Assembly: GCA_947296775.1 (NCBI GenBank)
Contig: CAMYRF010000067.1
Span: 1 to 5,986 of the forward strand
DNA length: 5,986 nt
From: an uncultured Mycoplasmatota bacterium
GTDB taxonomy: Bacteria > Bacillota_I > Bacilli_A > RF39 > UBA660
Direction of reading: 5' to 3'
Shown here: positions 1-4,772 of the stretch, piece after piece
Numbering within the stretch: the first letter of the stretch is position 1
Layout of the letters: each line of letters starts with the position of its first letter
Program-made: the position numbers and the translations under genes
Notes under the pieces: generated by a model
Seen by the model: only the letters and a program-made list of their open reading frames with translations
Database searches by the model: none
Told to the model about the DNA's origin: nothing

Positions 1-1134
1 CTATTTAATATGCCAGAAGAAGAAATGCTTGTCTATCTATATATTGATAAATTAGGACCAAAAGCCGACGTAAAAGTAATTATAAATAATAAGATAACCC
101 AAACAGAAAAATCACTATATAGCCACGAAGAGGCTGTAAAATGTTTAATAGATATCTTGTTAGAAAATAAAATAATTAATAATTTAGAAGATATAAATGC
201 AATTGGACACCGTATCGTTAATGGAGCTGGAAGATATCAGCCAGAAATAATAGATGATAATATAATCAAAAGATTAGAAAACATAACCATATTATCTAAA
301 GTTCATATGCCAGGACATATAGCAGGTATAAAAGCATTTAAAAAACTATTGCCAAATACTAAACAAGTCACCGTATACGATACCGCGTTTCATCATACAA
401 TTTCAAAAGAAAATTACTTATATCCAGTCCCAATAGAGTGGTACAAAAAATATGGTGTAAGAAAATTTGGTTTTCATGGAATTAGTTGTCAGTATATAAC
501 AAATCAAATGGAAAAAATACTAAATAAAAAACCAAATTTAATAATTTGTCATATAGGAAACGGCGCTAGTGTAACCGCCGTAGAAGAAGGAAAATCAATA
601 GATAATTCAATGGGATTCACCGCTAACTGCGGACTTATGATGGGAACAAGATGTGGTGATATAGATTATTCAATATTACCTTATATAATAAAAATGGAAA
701 AGAAAAATATTGATGAAATAGACGAAATACTAAATAAAAACAGTGGGTTAAAAGGTATTACAGGTGTTAGTGATAATAGAGATTTAGAAGAATTAATCAA
801 AGAAAATAACGAATTAGCTATTACTGCCAATAATATGTATATCAATAAAATTATCGACCATATTGCAAAATATTATTTAAAACTATATAATATAGACGCA
901 TTAGTTTTATGTGGTGGTGTTGGAGAAAATGCCATTAATTTTAGAAAAGAATTAATAGAAAAATTAAAAAAATTAGATATCCATTTAGATGATAACGCCA
1001 ATAATAATATTTCTAAATTTTCAAAAACAAGCACGGGAATAATAACCACAAAAGAATCAAAAATACCATGTTACGTAATCCCCACAGATGAAGAACTGAT
1101 GATAGCCAAAGACACCTATGAGCTTTTAAAATAG
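1..1134 (+). CDS. ackA: Acetate kinase, 5' end cut by window edge
   Basis: Acetate kinase interconverts acetate + ATP and acetyl phosphate + ADP in the cytosol, the last, ATP-yielding step of the Pta-AckA pathway. The frame is open from base 1 (L-F-N before the first Met). In the family, LFNMPEE follows the N-terminal N-x-G-S-S-S-x-K motif, so about 20 residues including the true start lie upstream, and the ATG at 10 is internal. In residues counted from that Met, family catalytic positions are present: Arg68 (GHRIVNGAG), Asp124 (YDTAFHHT), His156 (FGFHGIS), His181 (HIGNGAS), Arg214 (MGTRCGDID), the GGVGEN nucleotide-binding loop at 302-307 and Glu361 (PTDEELMIA). Odd points: HGG is NGAG, the usual LHNPAN stretch reads VHMPGH, and FTPLEG reads FTANCG. 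It is therefore a divergent member. Propionate or another short-chain acyl kinase of the same superfamily is less likely but not excluded. It is probably co-transcribed with the next gene, 14 bases downstream. Confidence 0.93.
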   Translation, partial: LFNMPEEEMLVYLYIDKLGPKADVKVIINNKITQTEKSLYSHEEAVKCLIDILLENKIINNLEDINAIGHRIVNGAGRYQPEIIDDNIIKRLENITILSKVHMPGHIAGIKAFKKLLPNTKQVTVYDTAFHHTISKENYLYPVPIEWYKKYGVRKFGFHGISCQYITNQMEKILNKKPNLIICHIGNGASVTAVEEGKSIDNSMGFTANCGLMMGTRCGDIDYSILPYIIKMEKKNIDEIDEILNKNSGLKGITGVSDNRDLEELIKENNELAITANNMYINKIIDHIAKYYLKLYNIDALVLCGGVGENAINFRKELIEKLKKLDIHLDDNANNNISKFSKTSTGIITTKESKIPCYVIPTDEELMIAKDTYELLK

Positions 1135-1139
1135 AAAGT

Positions 1140-1144
1140 GTGAT
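1140..1144 (+). promoter_or_regulatory. Ribosome binding site that decides the nrnA start
   Basis: GTGAT ends 4 bases before the ATG at 1149. The same layout (AAGGTGAT, 3 bases, ATG) precedes the gene at 3223, so this looks like a preferred local signal complementary to the 16S tail. A GTG at 1140 is in frame but would use up this site and has no other Shine-Dalgarno sequence. The ATG at 1149 is therefore chosen. Confidence 0.5.
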
Positions 1145-1148
1145 ATAT

Positions 1149-2108
1149 ATGAATATATATAAACAAATATATAAAGAAATAAAAAAGAATAATAAAATAA
1201 TCATCGCCAGACACATTGGACCAGATCCAGATGCCTTAGGAAGTTCTTTAGGACTAAAAGAACTAATCAAAAACACCTTCCCAGAAAAAGAAGTTTATGT
1301 AATTGGAAACCCAACAAGTAAATTTAAATTCATGGGACTTTTAGATAAAATCCCAGAAGAAATAGACGATGCTTTATTAATCGTTACTGATACTCCAGAT
1401 GCAAAAAGAGTAGATGGTGTAGATCCAAGAATGTTTAAAAAAAGCATCAAAATAGATCATCACCCATTTGTTCAAAAAACATGTAAATTAGAATGGATAG
1501 ACGATAAATCATCAAGCGCATGCCAAATGATTGCCAAACTAGCCCTTAATACAAAATTAAAATTAAATAAAAAAGCAGCAGAACTTCTATATATCGGAAT
1601 AATTGCAGATACCAATAGATTCATGTTCGCTTATACATCACCAGAAACATTTAAAATTGCAAGTAAACTTTTAGAAAAACAAAATCTAGATATAACAAAA
1701 ATATATGATAATCTCTATATGAGACCATATAAAGAAATAAAATTCCAAGGATATTTATCCCAAAACTTTATAATTAATGAAGATAAAGTAGGATATATCA
1801 TAATTGATGAAGAAACCTTAAATGACTATGGAGTCGATGTCGCAACAGCAGGTAATATGATAAATAATTTTAATCACATAAACGAAATGCTAATCTGGGT
1901 AACCTTTACCTATGATAAAGAAATAAAAGCATATCGTACATCAATTAGATCAAGAGGCCCAATAATAAACGAAGTAGCTGCAAACTTTGGTGGTGGTGGT
2001 CATATTTATGCAAGTGGGGTTAGAATAAAAGAAGAAGAAAACATGGAAGAATTAATAGAAAAGCTAAGCAAAACCGCAAAAGAATATACAAAAAATGAAA
2101 CCAACTAG
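1149..2108 (+). CDS. nrnA: DHH-DHHA1 phosphoesterase, NrnA type (oligoribonuclease / pAp phosphatase)
   Basis: A protein of 319 residues, the usual length for NrnA, which in Firmicutes degrades 2-5-mer RNA to mononucleotides and dephosphorylates pAp to AMP in the cytosol. The DHH domain comes first: RHIGPDPDALGS at residues 21-32 supplies metal ligands His22, Asp26 and Asp28, followed by Asp81 (VTDTPDAKR), the signature Asp103-His104-His105 and Asp154 (GIIADTNRFMF). The C-terminal DHHA1 domain carries the substrate-binding loop GGGGHIYASG at 281-290, preceded by RSRG. All catalytic residues are intact. The protein is too short and lacks the extra domains for RecJ or the membrane-bound GdpP c-di-AMP phosphodiesterase, so NrnA is the best fit. 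The gene follows ackA by 14 bases and is probably in the same operon. Its stop codon lies inside the terminator hairpin at 2090-2120. Confidence 0.9.
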   Translation: MNIYKQIYKEIKKNNKIIIARHIGPDPDALGSSLGLKELIKNTFPEKEVYVIGNPTSKFKFMGLLDKIPEEIDDALLIVTDTPDAKRVDGVDPRMFKKSIKIDHHPFVQKTCKLEWIDDKSSSACQMIAKLALNTKLKLNKKAAELLYIGIIADTNRFMFAYTSPETFKIASKLLEKQNLDITKIYDNLYMRPYKEIKFQGYLSQNFIINEDKVGYIIIDEETLNDYGVDVATAGNMINNFNHINEMLIWVTFTYDKEIKAYRTSIRSRGPIINEVAANFGGGGHIYASGVRIKEEENMEELIEKLSKTAKEYTKNETN

Positions 2109-2120
2109 TTTCATTTTTTT
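2090..2120. terminator. Bidirectional intrinsic terminator between convergent genes
   Basis: A run of six A plus TGAAAC (2090-2101) pairs with GTTTCA plus T-run (2108-2119): 12 base pairs around a 6-base loop, with a 7-T tract on the + strand and a 6-T tract on the minus strand. It ends both the ackA-nrnA transcript and the minus-strand HTH gene. The stop codons of both genes (2106-2108 and 2113-2111) lie within it, and the A/T arm encodes the last two lysines of the HTH protein. Confidence 0.85.
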
Positions 2121-2584
2121 ATTATAACTTCTTCTTTAATTTTCATATCATCAGTTCTTCCCATCAAATAATCAATAGAAACATTAAAAGTTTTCGCAAA
2201 TAAATATAAAGTAGAAAAAGGAATTAATGTCACTCCATTTTCATAACGAGATAACTTCATTTGACTCATACCATTCATAATAAGACTAAGTTTTTCTTGT
2301 GATAAATTATTTTTTTTACGCACAGTATATAATCTTTTAGCCAAAATTTCATTATCATAATTTCTAGCACTATCACCCTTAAAATCAGAAAGGCCAGTTA
2401 AATAATCAACGCTGACCTTATAATAATTAGCTAGTTTATCAATCATATCAAGTGGAAATTCATATAGACCAGATTCCCAATGTGGATATGTATTCCTGTT
2501 AGCCCCTAAAATATCCGCAACTTCCTTTTGTAATAAATCATTATCAACTCTTAAATCATTAACTCGTTTAAATCTAATTGCCAT
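2111..2584 (-). CDS. XRE-family regulator with two tandem helix-turn-helix domains
   Basis: A 157-residue probable DNA-binding transcriptional regulator. Two Cro/C1-type HTH domains are visible in one chain. Domain 1 (about residues 8-65) has LLQKEVADILG with the recognition segment ending in HWESG. Domain 2 (about 82-143) has LSQEKLSLIMNGMSQMKLSRYENG. Each ends in the same tail, VSVDYLTGLSD at 58-67 and VSIDYLMGRTD at 135-145, so they look like an internal duplication. Domain 1 is the more degenerate copy. No TPR, peptidase or metabolite-binding domain follows, only a charged tail. The ATG at 2584 is supported by GGTGGT five bases upstream on the minus strand. The gene converges on nrnA and shares its terminator. 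A perfect inverted repeat at 2630-2646 may be its own operator. What it controls cannot be told from the sequence. A stray phage-type repressor is possible, but no phage genes are adjacent. Confidence 0.85.
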   Translation of the reverse strand: MAIRFKRVNDLRVDNDLLQKEVADILGANRNTYPHWESGLYEFPLDMIDKLANYYKVSVDYLTGLSDFKGDSARNYDNEILAKRLYTVRKKNNLSQEKLSLIMNGMSQMKLSRYENGVTLIPFSTLYLFAKTFNVSIDYLMGRTDDMKIKEEVIIKK

Positions 2585-2605
2585 ATTTTACCACCAACCT
2601 ACATA

Positions 2606-2617
2606 ACAATTGTACAA
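2606..2617 (-). promoter_or_regulatory. Possible -10 region of the HTH gene with overlapping small palindromes
   Basis: On the minus strand TACAAT (2614-2609) resembles a -10 box and lies 25 bases before the ATG at 2584. It is embedded in two overlapping 8-base palindromes, ACAATTGT (2606-2613) and TTGTACAA (2610-2617). No convincing -35 hexamer stands at the normal distance; where it should be lies the inverted repeat at 2630-2646. Weak call. Confidence 0.3.
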
Positions 2618-2629
2618 ACGAAATTAAAA

Positions 2630-2646
2630 GACAATTAAAAATTGTC
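2630..2646. promoter_or_regulatory. Perfect inverted repeat, candidate operator of the HTH regulator
   Basis: GACAATT-AAA-AATTGTC is a 7+3+7 perfect dyad 46 bases upstream of the HTH gene start. It falls about where the -35 region would be if TACAAT at 2614-2609 is the -10 box. This is the classic place for autorepression by an XRE-type protein. A further ATTGTC half-site lies at 2682-2687. The hexamer GACAAT also occurs at 2800-2805, inside the small open frame. That this dyad binds the neighbouring protein is inferred from position and symmetry only. Confidence 0.45.
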
Positions 2647-2739
2647 GCTATATGAATGACTTTGCGTTTAAATCGCTAATCATTGTCACTAAATGCATAA
2701 ATAATCAAACTAAAAATAAATAAAAAATAAAGTATATCT

Positions 2740-2762
2740 ATCAAAAAAACTTGTTTTTTGAT
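2740..2762 (+). repeat. AT-rich hairpin upstream of the 12-codon frame
   Basis: ATCAAAAAA (2740-2748) and TTTTTTGAT (2754-2762) form a 9-base-pair stem around the loop ACTTG. The stem is weak (two G/C pairs) and is not followed by a separate T tract, so it is not a convincing terminator. It could be a 5' leader hairpin of the small + strand unit ending at 2862. Confidence 0.4.
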
Positions 2763-2767
2763 GCGCT

Positions 2768-2824
2768 GTATATGGCAGAAAAGGAGTCGTGAAAAATGAG
2801 ACAATCAGAAACAAATCCATATAC
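2768..2824 (+). other. Long-range stem enclosing a ribosome binding site and start codon
   Basis: GTATATGG (2768-2775) is perfectly complementary to CCATATAC (2817-2824). In an RNA this 8-base-pair stem would enclose AAAGGAG (2780-2786) and the ATG at 2796. A second upstream segment, AGTATAT (2731-2737), is perfectly complementary to ATATACT (2819-2825), so the two pairings would compete for the same 3' strand. This could be a translational or attenuation switch, or chance in an AT-rich region. Confidence 0.3.
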
Positions 2825-2834
2825 TATAAACTAA
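2796..2834 (+). CDS. Possible 12-residue peptide (MRQSETNPYTIN)
   Basis: A 12-codon open frame starting with ATG 9 bases after AAAGGAG (2780-2786), one of the better ribosome binding sites in the window. Its TAA stop overlaps the first bases of a terminator stem (2833-2862), so start signal, frame and transcript end form a compact unit. The peptide is polar, with no signal sequence or membrane segment. I do not recognise it. It could be a leader peptide, a very small functional peptide, or a coincidence within a non-coding RNA. It is divergent from the HTH gene and convergent with the coat-like gene. No clear promoter for it was found, which lowers confidence. Confidence 0.33.
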   Translation: MRQSETNPYTIN

Positions 2835-2862
2835 AAACGACATAATAAAAACGTCGTTTTTT
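2833..2862. terminator. Intrinsic terminator, likely bidirectional
   Basis: AAAAACGAC (2833-2841) pairs with GTCGTTTTT (2853-2861): 9 base pairs around an 11-base loop, with a 6-T tract (2857-2862) on the + strand and a 5-T tract on the minus strand. It lies 8 bases beyond the stop of the minus-strand coat-like gene. It would also end any + strand transcript carrying the 12-codon frame. That such a + transcript exists is inferred from this terminator and the ribosome binding site. Confidence 0.7.
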
Positions 2863-2869
2863 AAATAAT

Positions 2870-3124
2870 TTAATATGGTCTATAATATGGCCCGTAGTAA
2901 TAATTAGGATAATAATTAGGTCTTCCAAAGCCACCATAGAAAAATGGTGCTACTAACCCTCCAGTAAGACCCCCTAATAAAAATGGCCCTAAGAATCCAC
3001 CACCAATAACTCTGTTTGGCTGATTCATAGGTGGTCTATTAGGTCTTCCTGGTGGTCTACCTGGACCTCCTGGACGTCCAAAGTTCATCGGAGTTTGACG
3101 ATAAAAATCAGAATATGGTCCCAT
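2870..3124 (-). CDS. Gly/Pro/Tyr-rich small protein, probable spore coat component
   Basis: An 84-residue low-complexity protein with three zones. A Gly/Pro/Arg/Asn-rich stretch (about residues 16-38) has repeated GRP and RPP units. A glycine-rich hydrophobic stretch (about 40-67) has repeated GG pairs. The Tyr-rich tail (70-84) has 8 Tyr in 15 residues, and the whole protein has 11 Tyr and no Cys. Tyr/Gly-rich composition is typical of structural spore coat proteins, some of which become cross-linked through tyrosine. No enzymatic domain is visible. The ATG at 3124 has a strong AAAGGGGG site 6 bases upstream. A sigma-K-like promoter matches just before it (3144-3170). The neighbours on the right are spoVID-like and ysxE-like genes. 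A cell-envelope role outside sporulation is possible. Real gene: likely; coat role: inferred from composition, promoter and context. Confidence 0.72.
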   Translation of the reverse strand: MGPYSDFYRQTPMNFGRPGGPGRPPGRPNRPPMNQPNRVIGGGFLGPFLLGGLTGGLVAPFFYGGFGRPNYYPNYYYGPYYRPY

Positions 3125-3134
3125 AATAATCCCC

Positions 3135-3156
3135 CTTTCATAATATAATATGAAAG
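3135..3156. repeat. Inverted repeat over the coat-like gene promoter
   Basis: CTTTCATA (3135-3142) and TATGAAAG (3149-3156) form a perfect 8+6+8 dyad. It covers the proposed -10 box and reaches into the ribosome binding region of the minus-strand gene. Transcripts starting near 3137 would lack one arm, so it would act as DNA rather than as an RNA hairpin. It may be a regulator site, or just the symmetry of an AT-rich promoter. Confidence 0.4.
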
Positions 3157-3170
3157 CTTATAAAAATCGT
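3144..3170 (-). promoter_or_regulatory. Sigma-K-like promoter of the coat-like gene
   Basis: On the minus strand, AC (3170-3169) is followed by 16 bases and then CATATTATA (3152-3144). This fits the Bacillus sigma-K pattern of AC, 16-17 bases, CATANNNTA, used late in the mother cell for coat genes. The expected start near 3137 gives a leader of about 13 bases containing AAAGGGGG. The pattern is short and the region is AT-rich, so a chance match is possible. Confidence 0.45.
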
Positions 3171-3175
3171 GAAAA

Positions 3176-3206
3176 TAGACAAAAAAAGAAAAAATAATCA
3201 TATAAT
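3176..3206 (+). promoter_or_regulatory. Possible promoter of the spore-envelope operon
   Basis: TATAAT (3201-3206) is a perfect -10 box, with TAGACA (3176-3181) as a 5/6 match to the -35 consensus at a long 19-base spacing. Transcription would begin about 10 bases before the ATG at 3223, so the leader would be little more than the AAGGTGAT ribosome site (3212-3219). Read as CATATAAT (3199-3206), the -10 also resembles a sigma-E box (CATACAAT), the factor that drives spoVID in Bacillus, but no sigma-E -35 stands at the right distance. Confidence 0.4.
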
Positions 3207-3222
3207 TTCATAAGGTGATTTT

Positions 3223-4068
3223 ATGAAACAAAGTTTTCAAATTTTAGGCATAATCACACTTCTAATTGGAAGTTTTATATATAACGAAAAAGTAGGTGTT
3301 GTTTCCAAATTAAATGATGACTTACTTCTAGAAATAAAAGAATCGCAAAACAACTATACGCAAAAGCCAAAAGAAGCCACCATCAAAAGCAATACAATAA
3401 TTCCAGGAAAAGATGGAAAAAAAGTAGATATAAAAAAAACCTATACTAAAATGAAACAAATTGGATACTTTGATGAAAAACTTTTAGTATATAAGCCCTT
3501 AGAAGTAAAAAACAAATTAAAAAATAATAAAGATAAATATATTATAAGTGCAAATAAAAACGAAAAAACACTTTCCTTAATATTTAAAGTTACAAATAAT
3601 ATTAATCTAAATAATATAATAAGTATCCTAAACAAAACCAATACAAAAGCCACATTCTTTATTGATAATACATTTTTAGAAAAAAATAATAATCTTGTAA
3701 TTACCTTAATAAAAGAAGGCCATACAATTGGAAATCTAAGCAAGAAAGAAGACTATACACACTCAGACTTTGTTTGGATGAAAACTATAATAACCAAAAC
3801 AGGAAAACAAAAAAACAATTATTGTTATGCAGAAAACAAAAATAAAACAACATTAAAAAGTTGCAGTATTCAAAATTCTTACACCATAATACCTACAGCC
3901 ACAATAAAAGAAAAACCATATATAAATATAAAAACAGAAATAAAAAAAGGAGCTCTTATTTCCTTAGAAACAAATAAAGAATTAGAAAATCAATTAGAAA
4001 ATATAATTAACTATATAAAAGGTAAAGGTTACCAAATAAACCCTTTAGAAAAAGAACTTCAAGAATAA
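3223..4068 (+). CDS. Membrane-anchored NodB-fold protein, catalytic motifs lost
   Basis: A 281-residue protein with one N-terminal membrane segment (about residues 6-21), a region of about 90 residues with PGKDGKKVDI at 61-70, and a C-terminal polysaccharide-deacetylase (NodB) fold from about 115. The fold is recognised by TKATFFIDNTFLE (141-153), IKEGHTIGN (163-171) and the closing ALISLE...IINYIKGKGYQINPL (244-275). The metal and catalytic motifs are degenerate: the TFDD position reads IFKV (120-123), the GNHSxxH motif reads GNLSKKE, and the closing L-H-D reads LET. The protein is therefore probably not an active deacetylase and may act in binding or structure, facing outside the membrane. 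Cys201 and Cys214 could form a disulfide. AAGGTGAT three bases upstream supports the start. The gene is first in the run with the spoVID-like and ysxE-like genes, suggesting a spore-envelope role (inference). Confidence 0.78.
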   Translation: MKQSFQILGIITLLIGSFIYNEKVGVVSKLNDDLLLEIKESQNNYTQKPKEATIKSNTIIPGKDGKKVDIKKTYTKMKQIGYFDEKLLVYKPLEVKNKLKNNKDKYIISANKNEKTLSLIFKVTNNINLNNIISILNKTNTKATFFIDNTFLEKNNNLVITLIKEGHTIGNLSKKEDYTHSDFVWMKTIITKTGKQKNNYCYAENKNKTTLKSCSIQNSYTIIPTATIKEKPYINIKTEIKKGALISLETNKELENQLENIINYIKGKGYQINPLEKELQE

Positions 4069-4115
4069 TACATATAAATAAAATAAATTAATATACTTAT
4101 GTAGGAGGAGATATA

Positions 4116-4772
4116 ATGAAAAAACTAGTTCCATTTAAAAAAGACATTTCATTTGATACAAACATCGCAGAGATAAATAGTATTTCACTAGAACATGAAA
4201 TTACAAACCAAAAAGAAAGTTTAATAGCTGGTAAATTTATTGTTAGTGGTGATTATAAAATGACTGAAACAACTATGCATTTAGATACATTTGAATATGA
4301 ATTACCATTCAATATAAACATCGATAAAAAATATATAATTGAAGATGCCGAAATAGATATTAGTGATTTTTATTATGAAGTTATCAACAATAAAATATTG
4401 TCAGTAAACATTGAACTTTCAGTTGATAATATTGAAGAGCAGGAGGAAGTTATGGAAAAAGAAACAATAGAAAATCAAAACGAAGATAGACAACAAGAAG
4501 AAATTCCCACTATTTCAGAAGAATTAGAAACATTCGAAGAAGAAGCAAAACCAAAAGAAGAAAGAGAAGGAATAAATGTAAAATCATTATTTGATGGTTT
4601 AGATGAAAATGAAGCTTACATAGTTTATAAAATTCATATTGTTACCGAAAACGATACAATAGAATCAATCTCAGAAGACTATGAAGTTACCAAAGAAGCA
4701 CTTAATGCTTATAATAATTTATCAGACGTAAAAATCGGTGATAAAATAATCATTCCAGCCAATGAAAATTAA
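4116..4772 (+). CDS. spoVID: SpoVID-like spore coat morphogenetic protein with C-terminal LysM
   Basis: SpoVID is a mother-cell protein that drives encasement of the forespore by the coat. Here 218 residues show its layout. An N-terminal beta-rich domain (about 1-105) has the SPOCS-type pattern: alternating short strands, then LIAGKFIVSGDYKM (36-49) like the family's repeated I-x-G-x-L-x-x-x-G-E-Y. A Glu/Lys/Gln-rich acidic linker follows (about 107-152), then a LysM domain (about 170-214: VYKIHIVTENDTIESISEDY to VKIGDKIIIP). LysM binds glycan-containing wall material; in Bacillus the SpoVID LysM acts with lipid II. The protein is much shorter than the Bacillus one (about 575 residues), mainly in the linker, where partners such as SafA bind. 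AGGAGGAG (4103-4110) gives a strong start at 4116. It lies 47 bases after the previous gene and overlaps ysxE, the Bacillus arrangement. Confidence 0.78.
   Translation: MKKLVPFKKDISFDTNIAEINSISLEHEITNQKESLIAGKFIVSGDYKMTETTMHLDTFEYELPFNINIDKKYIIEDAEIDISDFYYEVINNKILSVNIELSVDNIEEQEEVMEKETIENQNEDRQQEEIPTISEELETFEEEAKPKEEREGINVKSLFDGLDENEAYIVYKIHIVTENDTIESISEDYEVTKEALNAYNNLSDVKIGDKIIIPANEN

Noticed and set aside
1140..1142. GTG as start of nrnA
   Set aside because: It would overlap the GTGAT ribosome site and has no such site of its own; the ATG at 1149 has the same spacing as other genes here.
1013..1276. Minus-strand open frame of 87 codons across the ackA-nrnA junction
   Set aside because: It is antisense to two well-supported genes, with no recognisable domain; hydrophobic frames of this kind arise from the T-rich complementary strand.
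2740..2762. A-run/T-run hairpin as a terminator
   Set aside because: The stem is nearly all A-T, the T run is part of the stem itself, and no gene ends just upstream on the + strand.
2772..2792. Six-codon frame MAEKES ending at TGA 2792
   Set aside because: It has no ribosome site in front, and its own codons form the ribosome site of the better-placed ATG at 2796.
3175..3206. Sigma-E promoter for the 3223 operon
   Set aside because: The -10 CATATAAT fits well, but the nearest ATA-type -35 is over 20 bases away instead of about 14-16; kept only as a remark.
3441..3743. Minus-strand open frame of 100 codons
   Set aside because: It lies wholly inside the NodB-fold gene on the opposite strand and is hydrophobic because of A-rich sense codons; no domain is recognisable.
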